The notes: generated from the sequence alone by a model not told the origin. 37,687 nt of DNA from an uncultured bacterium (GCA_905480105.1 CAJQPC010000109.1:1-37687); one strand, 5' to 3'. Shown: positions 1 through 8,264, counted from the stretch's first letter. Made by a program: numbers and translations.

Positions 1-2038
1 TCTCAAAGTTCGGCTCTTGCTGACGCATCACGCGCACGCCTTTTTCACTCAGGGAGAGCTCGGCATAGCTGCGCTCTGCGCCGTTGATGTTGCGGGTCGT
101 GTAGACCTTGTCGATGCAAGCTGCCCGCGTCAGCTCCCCGAGGAGCTGCTCCAGCTCATCTACGCGCTGACCCTTCAGGATTCCGTAGGTGCTCAAGCGA
201 TCGAACTGGAAGCTGCGCACAGACTTGTCCGCCGAGCCGCTGAGCACTTTGCAGATCATCTTGGACGAGAAGGGTTTCCCCATGCGCGCCATGCACGCCA
301 AGGCTTTTCGCACCATGGTTTCTTCTTGAGCGTCCAGAGAGCGCGGTCCAATCGGACTGGCTGTGCCCGAACGGCACATGTCGCAGGTACCGCAGCTCTC
401 ATAGGGAGGGGTCTGACCAAAGTAGCTCAGCAGGAAATGACGACGGCACCGGGTTCCGGCGTAGTCCATCATCTTATCGAGCTTGGCGAACTCCTCTTGG
501 CGGCGCTTTTGCAAGCGCTTCTCGTCCAGGATCAAGGGCTCCCCTGGGCGCAACAGCTCCACTCCGCCAATGCGCTCCGCGGGCCGCCAGTTCAGATAGC
601 CGCGCTCCTCCAGCCCGCGTAAGGCTGCGCTGAGCTGGTCTCGCTCCATGCCCAGGTGCTCGGCCAAGCGCTCGGGCTTGACCTGGAGCGCATCGCCGGG
701 GAACTCCTGCAGGCGGTCGCGCACCTCTTCGAGCACCTGCCCGCGGCGGCCCTTCGGCACGCCAGGCGGTGGATGGGTGCTCAGGATGACCCGGGCGGGT
801 CGGTCCGCGGGGTGGATGCGACGTACCCAGCCTTCTCTCTGGAGCACGTAGATACAGCTGGAGGCCGTGCGGTCTCCGCCAGCATCGTCGGGCAGGCGCT
901 CAGCGAGTTGCTCCCGGGTCAGGAAGACCGGGTTGGTCGCCTCGGCCGCGATGCGATCCCAGACCGCTTGAACGTAGGCCGCTGGTGGGTGCCCCATGGT
1001 GATGAAGAACTCCTGGGTACGCCGGTCGCTCTTGTTGAAGAGCAACACAACCCGGCTGGGCAAGCCATCACGCCCCGCGCGGCCAATCTCCTGGTAGTAG
1101 GCCTCGATGGTGCCAGGAATGTCCCAGTGCACGATCACCCGCACGTCGGACTTGTCCACGCCCATGCCAAAGGCGTTGGTGGCCACCACGCAGCGCAGCC
1201 GCCCAGACATAAAGTCGTCCTGCACCCGGGAGCGTGCGTCGGGCATGAGTCCGCCGTGGTAGGCCTCGACCCCTTTTACGCCGGCCTCGCGCAGCGCCTT
1301 TGTGGCCTTTTCGACGTTCTTTCGAGTCGCGCAGTACACCAGAGAAGTGCTTCCCCGAACCAGGTCCGGCAGCAGAGCCTGTTTGTCGCGTAGGCCGCCC
1401 ACCTGCACCACCTCCAGGGCCAGGTTCGTTCGGTCAAAGCCCTGGATAAACCTGCGGGGTTGTTCCAGACCCAGGGTCTTGACGATGTCGTCCTGCACCC
1501 GGGGAGTGGCCGTTGCCGTCAAGGCCACGGTGGGCATGTTTCGGCCGGTGCTCAACAGCTGATCGCGCACCTTGCCCAGACGCAGGTAGTCGGGTCGGAA
1601 GTCGTGCCCCCACTGACTCAGGCAGTGGGCCTCGTCGATGGCCAACATGCGGATGTCCACATCGCGGATCTCCTTCATAAACCGCGACGAGAAGCGCTCT
1701 GGGGCCACATAGAGCAGCTCCCAGTGGCCGGCGTGCAGTTTCTCCATGCGGTCCTGCCGCTCGGACATGGACAAGCTTGAGTTGATGAATGTGGCGCGAA
1801 TGCCCTTGGCGATCAGGCCGTCGACCTGGTCTTTCATGAGTGCGATGAGCGGGCTGACCACCAGCGTGGTGCCGCCTCGGGCAACCGCGGGGTGCTGGAA
1901 GCAGAGCGACTTGCCGGCCCCGGTCGGCATAACGACCAAGGCGTCATCGCCGTCCACGACGTGTTGAACGATCTCGGACTGGCCAGGCCGGAAGGCGTCG
2001 AAGCCAAAGCGGTCCGAGAGGATCTGGAGGAGTTCCAT
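1..2038 (-). CDS. recQ: ATP-dependent DNA helicase RecQ (3' end outside window)
   Basis: RecQ is a superfamily 2 3'-5' DNA helicase of recombination and repair. My translation of the minus strand starts MELLQILSDRFGFDAFRPGQ, the usual RecQ N-terminus. It has Walker A MPTGAGKS (residues 37-44), the DEAH box in IDEAHCLSQWGHDFRPDY (about 134-151), the motif TATATP, and a helicase C domain with ATNAFGMGVDKSDVR and YYQEIGRAGRDG. A zinc-binding block follows (CRRHFLLSYFG, then CGTCDMC) and then a winged-helix region. About 679 codons are open without a stop, so the C-terminus lies beyond base 1. The ATG at 2036-2038 is chosen because it begins the family N-terminus. No clear Shine-Dalgarno sequence is visible, and a 6-bp stem (2045-2059) sits just upstream of the start. 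The gene is divergent from fdhD. The family call is very secure; the full length is unknown. Confidence 0.96.
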   Translation of the reverse strand, partial: MELLQILSDRFGFDAFRPGQSEIVQHVVDGDDALVVMPTGAGKSLCFQHPAVARGGTTLVVSPLIALMKDQVDGLIAKGIRATFINSSLSMSERQDRMEKLHAGHWELLYVAPERFSSRFMKEIRDVDIRMLAIDEAHCLSQWGHDFRPDYLRLGKVRDQLLSTGRNMPTVALTATATPRVQDDIVKTLGLEQPRRFIQGFDRTNLALEVVQVGGLRDKQALLPDLVRGSTSLVYCATRKNVEKATKALREAGVKGVEAYHGGLMPDARSRVQDDFMSGRLRCVVATNAFGMGVDKSDVRVIVHWDIPGTIEAYYQEIGRAGRDGLPSRVVLLFNKSDRRTQEFFITMGHPPAAYVQAVWDRIAAEATNPVFLTREQLAERLPDDAGGDRTASSCIYVLQREGWVRRIHPADRPARVILSTHPPPGVPKGRRGQVLEEVRDRLQEFPGDALQVKPERLAEHLGMERDQLSAALRGLEERGYLNWRPAERIGGVELLRPGEPLILDEKRLQKRRQEEFAKLDKMMDYAGTRCRRHFLLSYFGQTPPYESCGTCDMCRSGTASPIGPRSLDAQEETMVRKALACMARMGKPFSSKMICKVLSGSADKSVRSFQFDRLSTYGILKGQRVDELEQLLGELTRAACIDKVYTTRNINGAERSYAELSLSEKGVRVMRQQEPNFE

Positions 2039-2433
2039 GGGGAGTCCCGTAGCACGGGAGAGCGGCGACGCTGGACCTGTATTGTCTGTCGCCCATCCAC
2101 GCGACCAAGGAAGGGGCAGCGCCCTCCCTGCGCTCCGTGCGATATCGTGTGTTTGCGCGTCCAATACCGTCAGCGGCACCAGCGCCGGTTCCTCTTTAAA
2201 CGGCCCCCCCGAGCCCTCTGGAGAAGTGGACATGGTGCCGGTCAACGCCGTCTGGATGAACCACGGACCGCTGTCCCGAGGGACTGAACAGCCGAGCTTG
2301 GAATGTATCGTGGCGGAGGGCCTGGAGACCCAGGCGGCCAGAGCGCGGGCGATATCAAGCCTGCAAGGCAATTGCCGAAGCCAAGCGCGGCACTCAGAAA
2401 CACTGAAGCTAGCTGAGCCGTTAAAAGCCTCTC
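2039..2433. other. recQ-fdhD divergent intergenic region
   Basis: This 395-base gap must hold the promoters of both divergent genes. I see no convincing coding frame, tRNA or riboswitch. Small inverted repeats are present: TCCCGT-agc-ACGGGA at 2045-2059, directly upstream of the recQ start, and GTCCC-ga-GGGAC at 2273-2284. Neither is long enough to assign a role. I could not pick -35/-10 boxes with confidence. Confidence 0.5.
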
Positions 2434-3243
2434 GTGATCCAAGAACTGCCCGTCCTACGCCACCCCGCCGGCTCTCCCGAGGAGCTGGATGCTGTGGCGA
2501 TCGAGGAGCCCTTAGAGCTGCGTGTAGACGGAAAGCCCCTGGTGGTAACCATGCGCACGCCGGGCCACGATCAGGAGCTGGCGGCGGGCTTTCTGTACAG
2601 CGAGGGCGTGATCGACGGCTCCGATGACATCGCTGCTATGGCCCATGTGCGCGACCTGGCCTCGACCACGGACAACGTCCTAAACCTGAACCTGGCCAGC
2701 GGGGCACAGGTCCCACAAGAGCGTTTCGCCAGCGCCCAGCGTGGCTTCTATGCAAACTCCAGCTGCGGGCTGTGTGGAAAGGCGACGATCGACAACGTGC
2801 TTCTCAAGGTACCGCCCCTGGCGCACCCCTTCTGCGCGCCCCTGCCCTTGCTCTGCAGCCTGCCGGAGAAGATGGAGGCCCAGCAGACTGGGTTCTCGGC
2901 CACCGGTGGCCTGCACGCCGCAGCGCTTTTCACGCCACAAGGAAAACTGCTGATCCTGCGCGAGGACATTGGGCGCCACAACGCAGTCGACAAAGTGCTG
3001 GGCTGGGCCCTGCTCGCAGACCTGACGCCTCTAGACAACCACATCCTTGTGGTCACCAGCCGCGCGAGCTTTGAGATCACCCAAAAGGCCCTGATGGCCC
3101 GCATCTCCGTGTTGGCCGCCGTCGGCGCTCCCAGCTCGATGGCGGTGGCGATGGCGCGAGCGGCTGGAATGCAGCTCTGCGGTTTTGTGCGTGCCCAGCG
3201 CTGCAATCAGTACAGCCCGGTCCAAGAGGGGGGGCTTCCATGA
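2434..3243 (+). CDS. fdhD: FdhD, formate dehydrogenase accessory sulfurtransferase
   Basis: FdhD passes sulfur from a cysteine desulfurase to the molybdenum cofactor, making formate dehydrogenase active; it works in the cytoplasm. The 269-residue product has the usual family length. It contains the conserved block RTPGHDQELAAGFLYSEGVI (about 41-60) and the sulfur-carrying CxxC loop SSCGLCGK (C111 and C114). Later come the ATGGLHAAALF and REDIGRHNAVDKVLG motifs typical of FdhD. The start is a GTG at 2434 with no strong Shine-Dalgarno sequence, so it is only probable. The stop overlaps the next start as ATGA, implying translational coupling to a membrane protein unrelated to formate metabolism. 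No formate dehydrogenase subunit is in the window. Confidence 0.95.
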   Translation: MIQELPVLRHPAGSPEELDAVAIEEPLELRVDGKPLVVTMRTPGHDQELAAGFLYSEGVIDGSDDIAAMAHVRDLASTTDNVLNLNLASGAQVPQERFASAQRGFYANSSCGLCGKATIDNVLLKVPPLAHPFCAPLPLLCSLPEKMEAQQTGFSATGGLHAAALFTPQGKLLILREDIGRHNAVDKVLGWALLADLTPLDNHILVVTSRASFEITQKALMARISVLAAVGAPSSMAVAMARAAGMQLCGFVRAQRCNQYSPVQEGGLP

Positions 3244-4799
3244 ATCCACAAAAGCCCACTTGGCAAGACCACGCCATCGCAGCGGTTCCAGCCATCGGTG
3301 CTCTCTGGATCGCCTGGATGGTGGTGTCCATCTGCTTGCAGCGCCTGGACTTCCCCTTTGACATTGAATGGATGGAAGGCGGAATGCTGGTGCACGCCCT
3401 GCGCCTCCAGCAAGGCCTGCCCCTCTATGCCGCCCCCAGCCCCGACTGGGTGCCCTACATCTACCCGCCCTTCTACCCGTGGCTGATCTCGACCATTGGC
3501 GAACCCAGCTACCTGTCGGGTCGGAGCATCTCGCTGGTCGGCACCCTTCTTGCGGCCAGCGCCGCCATCTTTGCCCTGTGGCGGGAGGGACGCTCTCCCC
3601 TTTGGGGTGTGGTGGCAGCTGGCTTGTATTTGGGCTGCTTTGATGAGTCCGGGACCTTCTACGACCTGGTTCGCACCGACGCGCTGGCCATGGGGCTTCT
3701 GGCCTGGAGTCTGGTGCTCTGCCGCACCAAGAGCCTGCCTGGGGTCGTTGGCGGCGGTCTGATCTTGGTCCTGGCATTCCTGACCAAGCACAACTTCGCC
3801 CTGTTCGGGGTGGGCATTGTGGGCTGGCTGTTCTGGCAAGATCGAAAGTTGGCCCTGACCTTTGTATTGGCGAGCGCGGTCCCCGCCCTGCTGGTCACTG
3901 GGGCCATCCAGGTCGCCAGCGACGGCGAATACCTGACCTACCTACTCTCGGTCCCCAGCTCTCATCCCCTAAATGGCCCGCGGGCCTGGCCAGGCTCGGA
4001 GAAGGAGCTGCTGGCTTGTCTGATACTCACGAATCTTCTCGCAATCGGCGGCCTGATCGCTCTGGGCATACGCCGACAGTGGAGCGCCGGGGGGCTCTAC
4101 TGGGGCACCGTCACCGCAATCGCTCTGGGCGCCTGCATTCTGATGCGCGCCCACCACGGCGGCTTTACAAACGTGCTCATGCCTGGCCACTGGGTGCTGG
4201 CCGTTGGCGGCGTAATGCTGCTCTCGGGTCTGGTGCGCGGCAAGCCCGTATGGGGCATCGCACTAGCCCTGGTGATGGGTCTACAGCTGGCCGAGTCCCG
4301 CTACAAGTTCAAGTGGCGCTACGGCCCCAAGACCGCCACCCTGAGCGAGCGCTTTTGTGTCAGCGGTCAGCTCTCCGGCGGCAAGCCCCTAAAGGACTGC
4401 TTTAAGGACCAATGGGAGGAGAAAAGGTTGCTCCCAACGGACGCCGACCTGCAGGCCGGAAACCAAGTGGTCGCCCAGCTCGCCGAGATCGAGGGCAGTG
4501 TGTTCGCCCCCCACTTCCCGTGGTACCCCTACCTGGCCGGCAAAGAGCCCAGCATGCCTCTGATCGCCGTATGGGACATTCAGCACAAGACCGGCCCTTA
4601 CTACGAGAGCCCCAGCGTCATGACCCAGGGCTTCGAACAGCACCATTGGGACGCGGTGCTCTGCCCCGACAAGCCCATCAAGTACGACTTTGACAGCTAC
4701 TACAGCCGCGCGGAGAAGGTGGATATCCCACGCACGGCGCTCAAGACTCGCACGGGCTGGCGGGTGCACCCCGCCTGGATCTGGCGGCCGAAAAACTAA
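3240..4799 (+). CDS. Polytopic membrane protein, GT-C glycosyltransferase-like
   Basis: This 519-residue integral membrane protein has about ten hydrophobic segments and a soluble C-terminal third. Its first periplasmic loop reads FDIEWMEGG (D41, E43, E46) and is followed by a YIYPPFYPW stretch. Acidic residues in this loop and a Pro/Tyr-rich stretch are typical of GT-C fold lipid-linked sugar transferases (ArnT/PMT/GT39-like). A second motif, DLVRTDALAMG, also recurs in such proteins. The substrate cannot be told; a lipid-phosphate-linked sugar donor would be usual for the class. The gene starts inside the fdhD stop (ATGA), so the two are likely co-translated. A GC-rich hairpin (4805-4828) follows the stop. 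The transferase function is an inference from fold-like features. Confidence 0.7.
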   Translation: MNPQKPTWQDHAIAAVPAIGALWIAWMVVSICLQRLDFPFDIEWMEGGMLVHALRLQQGLPLYAAPSPDWVPYIYPPFYPWLISTIGEPSYLSGRSISLVGTLLAASAAIFALWREGRSPLWGVVAAGLYLGCFDESGTFYDLVRTDALAMGLLAWSLVLCRTKSLPGVVGGGLILVLAFLTKHNFALFGVGIVGWLFWQDRKLALTFVLASAVPALLVTGAIQVASDGEYLTYLLSVPSSHPLNGPRAWPGSEKELLACLILTNLLAIGGLIALGIRRQWSAGGLYWGTVTAIALGACILMRAHHGGFTNVLMPGHWVLAVGGVMLLSGLVRGKPVWGIALALVMGLQLAESRYKFKWRYGPKTATLSERFCVSGQLSGGKPLKDCFKDQWEEKRLLPTDADLQAGNQVVAQLAEIEGSVFAPHFPWYPYLAGKEPSMPLIAVWDIQHKTGPYYESPSVMTQGFEQHHWDAVLCPDKPIKYDFDSYYSRAEKVDIPRTALKTRTGWRVHPAWIWRPKN

Positions 4800-4804
4800 C
4801 CCTT

Positions 4805-4828
4805 TGGGTTCCCCGCGCGGGGTCCCCA
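4805..4828. repeat. GC-rich hairpin after the GT-C-like gene
   Basis: TGGG and CCCA arms flank a 2x2 mismatch and the perfect 12-base palindrome CCCCGCGCGGGG (4811-4822). It starts six bases after the stop of the upstream plus-strand gene. There is no T-run, so it may be a weak or Rho-aided terminator or an mRNA 3' stabiliser. Confidence 0.4.
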
Positions 4829-4867
4829 TGCGCTCGGACGGCTCGGCCAGGATCACTTGGGTCGACC

Positions 4868-4915
4868 GCCCGAGCCCTGAAGCCTCCAGCGCTCGGGCAG
4901 CCTGTGCAGCTTCAG
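4868..4915. repeat. Overlapping alternative inverted repeats in a convergent intergenic gap
   Basis: Two perfect inverted repeats interleave here. GCCCGAGC (4868-4875) pairs with GCTCGGGC (4891-4898), and CTGAAGC (4877-4883) pairs with GCTTCAG (4909-4915). The arms are nested across each other, so the two stems form a pseudoknot-like or mutually exclusive pair. The site lies between the end of the plus-strand GT-C-like gene and the end of the minus-strand SGNH-like pseudogene. A bidirectional terminator role is possible, but no T-tract is present. Confidence 0.4.
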
Positions 4916-4981
4916 CGCCTTACCCCCAGGCCTTTCAGCGGCGCCGACCCGGTCGAGAGGCACCATAGGGCGTTCGCGGGT

Positions 4982-6171
4982 TCAGGGAGCACCGTAGCAA
5001 GGCGTGACTCCTTCCATGTACATCAAGTCCCAAGCCGTGGTGTAGCCGACCTTGTGCGCCATCCAAGAGCGCCACTCTGACGAGGTCGGGTCGGAGGGCT
5101 CGGGCTCCCCCTCGAGCGCGCAGTCGCCGGTCAACAGCGTGTACATGTACGATCCAAGCGCCATGTTGAAGTCGCGGCTCATGTGCCAGCTGTCGCCGTA
5201 GGCATCGAATCCAGGAATGTCTTCGATGCCTACGGCGCAGCCAGCGTGCGGAGGGGGACGGTGCGCCCGTACGGCAGTTCCGACTCTCGAACCATGTGGA
5301 GCGCAACCCCCAGGTCGGTCTCGACGTCGCTGTCGGACACCCGACGGTCGAGCCCGTACAACATCGAGGTCTCTCCAGTGCTGGCATCATCCTGCAGCGG
5401 ATAGCCCAGAGAGACGTCGTACAAAGAGCTGTCCACCGAGTACAGGTGGGTGGAGCCCATGCTCGACCGGCCATAGTTAAAGTGGATGGGGCTGCTGTCG
5501 CCATACTCCAGCGTCTTTCCGGCTGCCGTCACGACTCTCTTCAGCCCGTCAAGAATGCCATTCTCGGTGCTCGTTCCCCCGTGGTTGTAGATCAAGCTGG
5601 TGTCGCTGATCTCACAGCTCTTGAACGGTGACGCGAAGGTGCGCTCCCCAGCGTAGTGCTCCGCGCCCCCTGCACTGAGCACCGCGGAGAGCGCGGCATC
5701 TGCGAGCTGAGCATCGTAAACGTACGCAGAGGATGTGGCGCTCACTCCGAAGAGCTGGGCATAGACAGCCGCCGCAGGCAGGTAGGCTCCGTTGGGAGTC
5801 GGATGCACTGTGTCGGTGTCTCTCGCGCTGTCTGGCAGCGCATCCCACGCCAGCCCAGCAGGGACCGCGAGCAGAGGCACAGCGGCCCCATCCGCTACCC
5901 GGTAGGTGAACTCCTCGAAGTGTCCTATGGCGGTCTCGTCCTGGGGCCACGTCATCAAGAGGAGGGGCACGCCCTCTCCTTCGACAACCTTCGACGCGAT
6001 CTTGTGGACCCCGAGCGCATAAAACCCGGGCAGTGTCGATACGATGTGGGGGTCGGCGCCAATCACGACCTAGTCCCAGTCCACGCCATGGTCACCGGCA
6101 AGATTGGCCATGCCGTCGTCGTGGCCATCCGGCCAGAAATAGTACTGCTTCAAGGAGACTCGGACAGCGAC
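4982..6171 (-). pseudogene. Broken SGNH/GDSL-hydrolase-like gene
   Basis: The longest intact part (5230-6066) encodes 278 residues from a GTG. It contains a DTVHPTPNGAYL segment (D85, H88) that matches the catalytic DxxH block of SGNH hydrolases. Two lesions are visible. First, the same frame continues upstream with plausible coding (SLKQYYFWPDGHDDGMANLA, then GVDWD), cut by a TAG at 6070-6072 directly before VVIGADPHIV. Second, near 5230-5260 the frame ends in RTLAAP-stop, while the neighbouring frame continues as GIEDIPGFDAYGDSWHMS down to a TGA at 4982, as expected after a one-base indel. A start codon and the catalytic-Ser block are also not visible upstream of about 6171, so the 5' end seems lost. 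Sequencing error could explain one lesion but hardly all three. The upper boundary is approximate. Confidence 0.65.
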
Positions 6172-6225
6172 GCGGACACCGGTCCCCCACCCGAGGTCGC
6201 ACCACCGGCAAGGAACAGTGTCGGC

Positions 6226-6263
6226 TATATTCCAGTATATACGACAATAATTAAAGACTATAT
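6226..6263. promoter_or_regulatory. AT-rich island, possible promoter
   Basis: This short, strongly AT-rich stretch stands out in a GC-rich window. It contains the inverted repeat TATA-ttccag-TATA and, on the minus strand, TATACT- and TATAGT-like hexamers. It lies upstream of the broken SGNH-like gene and may be the remnant of its promoter. No confident 17-base-spaced -35/-10 pair was found. Confidence 0.3.
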
Positions 6264-6319
6264 CCCAACATCAGCCTTGATCCGACAGCACCGATTCTTA
6301 GGGTCGACAGGCCTATCCA

Positions 6320-6345
6320 GTGCTGCCCAGCGCATCCGGCAGCAC
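6320..6345 (-). repeat. Inverted repeat downstream of the propeller gene
   Basis: GTGCTGCC (6320-6327) and GGCAGCAC (6338-6345) form a perfect 8-bp stem with a 10-base loop. It lies about 95 bases after the stop of the minus-strand propeller gene. It could be a terminator hairpin, but no T-tract follows on the minus strand. Confidence 0.3.
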
Positions 6346-6439
6346 CATCGTCTGTTCCGCCACTGCGCCATTACGGCCGCAAAATGGGCGCCAGGACTTG
6401 GTCCGCAAGCAGCACAGAGACTGCCAAAATCCTCCCTCC

Positions 6440-7258
6440 TCAGATCGCCAGCTTCAACAAACTCCCTCGACATCCGACCCACAGGTGTTCCCCCTGAACG
6501 CCAAGCTGCCAGGGCCGCTCCAGGTCCAGAGCAACGCGTTCCGGAAAGTCACCGACCTCCGAGCACCACAGACCACCTTCCGCAAGGGACCAGAGACGAT
6601 CTTGCCCATCCAAGGCCAGAGCGTAGGGCTCACTCCCCGCTGCATCCCAACGGCTTCCATCCCAGCGCCAGAGCTGGCCTGCCGCAGCCGCCCACAGGTG
6701 ACCGGCACCCATGGAGAGCTGCCGCACGGGCCGCCCGCGTCCCTCTGCCTCGAAGATGCGGACCGGCCCCACGTTTACCTCGTGCAGAAGGCCATTCAAG
6801 GTGCCGGCAAAGACCCGGTCCTGCCAGCCGGTACAAAAGCTGATGCACTCACCAGGCCCCTCTGCCCCCTCCAAGTGCGTTCGCCAACCCTTGAGCAGCG
6901 CCTGCGGAGCCGCGTAGAGACTGCGCAGGTCGTCAAAGCCGCCGGCACCGTCTTGGGGAAAGCCCCTGCCGGCCGCCACACCGCGGAAAGGCCAGTAGAA
7001 ATAGCCCCGCTCCGTGCTGGCGTGCAGTGCCCCATTAAATACCGCCAGAGCCGTCACCCCACGCATCTCGCGCCTGGCGCCCTGCGGGAAAGGAAAGGGC
7101 TGAACCTTGTCGCCGGCGATGAGGACCATGCCGTAGTCGCTGCCCGCGGCCAAGCGCCCGTCCGGCAAAGCCTGCACGGCGCGCAGGGTGGCATGAGGAG
7201 GCATACCCAGTTCCTCCGAAGAGAAGCGAGCGAGCACCTTCGGAGTTGCCCCTCTCAC
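6440..7258 (-). CDS. Small beta-propeller-like protein
   Basis: This 272-residue protein is made of repeated short strands of the type found in two-component-regulator-like propellers, for example LPDGRLAAGSDYGMVLI, VFNGALHASTERGYFYW and LWRWDGSRWDAAGSEPYAL. Such repeats usually serve protein or ligand binding. No signal peptide, membrane segment or catalytic motif is visible. The start is a GTG whose last bases overlap the TGA of the upstream lipoprotein gene (GTGA), so the two are probably translated together and may act as partners. Without a signal it would be cytoplasmic, while the partner is predicted to be outside; a truncated signal or another start could resolve this. The propeller call is from repeat appearance only. 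Confidence 0.6.
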   Translation of the reverse strand: MRGATPKVLARFSSEELGMPPHATLRAVQALPDGRLAAGSDYGMVLIAGDKVQPFPFPQGARREMRGVTALAVFNGALHASTERGYFYWPFRGVAAGRGFPQDGAGGFDDLRSLYAAPQALLKGWRTHLEGAEGPGECISFCTGWQDRVFAGTLNGLLHEVNVGPVRIFEAEGRGRPVRQLSMGAGHLWAAAAGQLWRWDGSRWDAAGSEPYALALDGQDRLWSLAEGGLWCSEVGDFPERVALDLERPWQLGVQGEHLWVGCRGSLLKLAI

Positions 7259-7740
7259 TCGCCGGAGTCAGCGCCGGTGTCCCACCCGACCGGGTAGGCC
7301 TCTAAGTCCACTATAAAATCTGTGTACAACGGGTCGTTGGTCTTGACCTGCAGCTTGCCGACCTTGGGCTGATCACCGGGCAGAGTGGCCACGACGCTCA
7401 TCTCGTAGCTGTCGCCGGGGCCAACCGTCTTGTCCTCGGTCTCGGGCAAGTAAAAGGTGCCACCAGCAGAGTCCGTCACCCGAGCTTGCTTGATAATCAA
7501 GTTCTGCTCGCCCACATTCTCGAAGTACAGTGTGTTGCCCACGCTGATGTCAGGCTCCAGTTCGGTCCAGACCAACTTGGCGTCGGTCAGGGCGAGTTCC
7601 CCAGCGCCCTCGATAACGTCAGGCCCATCTGTATTTTGGCTAAAATTTCCCTCACCGGCACACGCGCTTAGCGCCCCAAATGAGACGAAAGCTAGGGCCA
7701 GTGGCAGCAGGGACGTCGACTTGGATAGCAGTGCGCTCAT
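7255..7740 (-). CDS. Lipoprotein with DUF1573/choice-of-anchor-D-like domain
   Basis: The 161-residue precursor begins MSALLSKSTSLLPLALAF and has the lipobox LSAC, after which the mature protein starts with Cys. A longer reading from 7797 exists, but the ATG at 7738-7740 is preferred: it has GGAGG eight bases upstream and gives a proper signal peptide. The mature part has an Ig-like strand pattern (VGNTLYFENVGEQNLIIKQA, then VGKLQVKTNDP). This is the layout of DUF1573/ASPM-SPD-2-Hydin type domains, common in secreted myxobacterial proteins. It ends in an acidic DTGADSGE tail. The stop overlaps the start of the propeller gene. Its molecular role is unknown. Confidence 0.75.
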   Translation of the reverse strand: MSALLSKSTSLLPLALAFVSFGALSACAGEGNFSQNTDGPDVIEGAGELALTDAKLVWTELEPDISVGNTLYFENVGEQNLIIKQARVTDSAGGTFYLPETEDKTVGPGDSYEMSVVATLPGDQPKVGKLQVKTNDPLYTDFIVDLEAYPVGWDTGADSGE

Positions 7741-7748
7741 GAACTCAT

Positions 7749-7753
7749 CCTCC
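7749..7753 (-). promoter_or_regulatory. Ribosome binding site deciding the lipoprotein start
   Basis: GGAGG on the minus strand sits eight bases before the ATG at 7740. It supports this start over the longer in-frame reading from 7797. Confidence 0.75.
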
Positions 7754-7795
7754 GGCGAGTAGCATAGCGCGTCCCAAGGGGGATAGGCCCCAGGC

Positions 7796-8251
7796 ATGCC
7801 TCAGCCCGCCCTGCCCCACCGCGCCCGGATCCTCATCGAGGTTCCCAAGGGCGGCTTTGTGAAGCGCGAGCTGCACCAGGGCTCGAGCATCGACTACATC
7901 AGTCCACTTCCTTCTCCCTACAACTACGGCTGCATCCCCGATGTGCCAGGTCTGGACGGCGATCCCTTAGACGTGGTCGTACTGGGACCACGCCTAAAGG
8001 CCGGGCAGACCCTGGAGCGCGACATCGTCGGCGTGGTCCGTTTTTGGGATGCCGGTATGCCCGACGACAAGCTAATCGCTAGCGAAACCCCCCTGACCCA
8101 AAAACAAGCGATCGGCTTACGCCGCTTCTTCAAGATTTACGCGGTCGCGCGGCTGGCCCTAAACATGCGCAAGGGCTTGAGCGGACGAACGGCATTTGTC
8201 TCGGTCGTTACTCGGGAAGAGCTTGACCTGAGCTGGCAAAACAGCCGTTAG
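7796..8251 (+). CDS. ppa: Soluble inorganic pyrophosphatase, family I, short form
   Basis: Family I pyrophosphatases hydrolyse PPi to two phosphates in the cytoplasm with Mg2+, pulling biosynthetic reactions forward. The diagnostic metal-binding signature DGDPLDV is at residues 54-60. An upstream IEVPKGG block and PYNYGCIPD (about 41-49) match the active-site strands, and MPDDKLIA (about 88-95) supplies further acidic and Lys residues. At 151 residues it is shorter than the typical 170-180. The C-terminal segment is divergent (RRFFKIYAVARLALN) and lacks an obvious copy of the usual Tyr-Lys pair. The gene is divergent from the lipoprotein gene, with 55 bases between starts. The fold is likely; full activity is less certain. 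Confidence 0.82.
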   Translation: MPQPALPHRARILIEVPKGGFVKRELHQGSSIDYISPLPSPYNYGCIPDVPGLDGDPLDVVVLGPRLKAGQTLERDIVGVVRFWDAGMPDDKLIASETPLTQKQAIGLRRFFKIYAVARLALNMRKGLSGRTAFVSVVTREELDLSWQNSR

Positions 8252-8264
8252 CACCCCGCTGGCT

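Noticed and set aside
17-1967. Plus-strand open frames across the left end of the window
   Set aside because: They are antisense to recQ, whose motifs read through the minus strand without a break.
2039-2433. A riboswitch or selenocysteine tRNA upstream of fdhD
   Set aside because: I compared the gap by eye with the expected acceptor and T-arm patterns and found no match; only short stems are present.
6070-6072. The TAG as a recoded (pyrrolysine) codon
   Set aside because: The same gene also has a frameshift and no start, so decay is simpler. No pyl genes are in the window.
5656-6843. Plus-strand frame with a DSDSDADTG stretch that looks like a lipoprotein linker
   Set aside because: It has no start with a signal peptide. 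It runs antisense to the SGNH-like pseudogene and the propeller gene, both of which have family-like protein on the minus strand.
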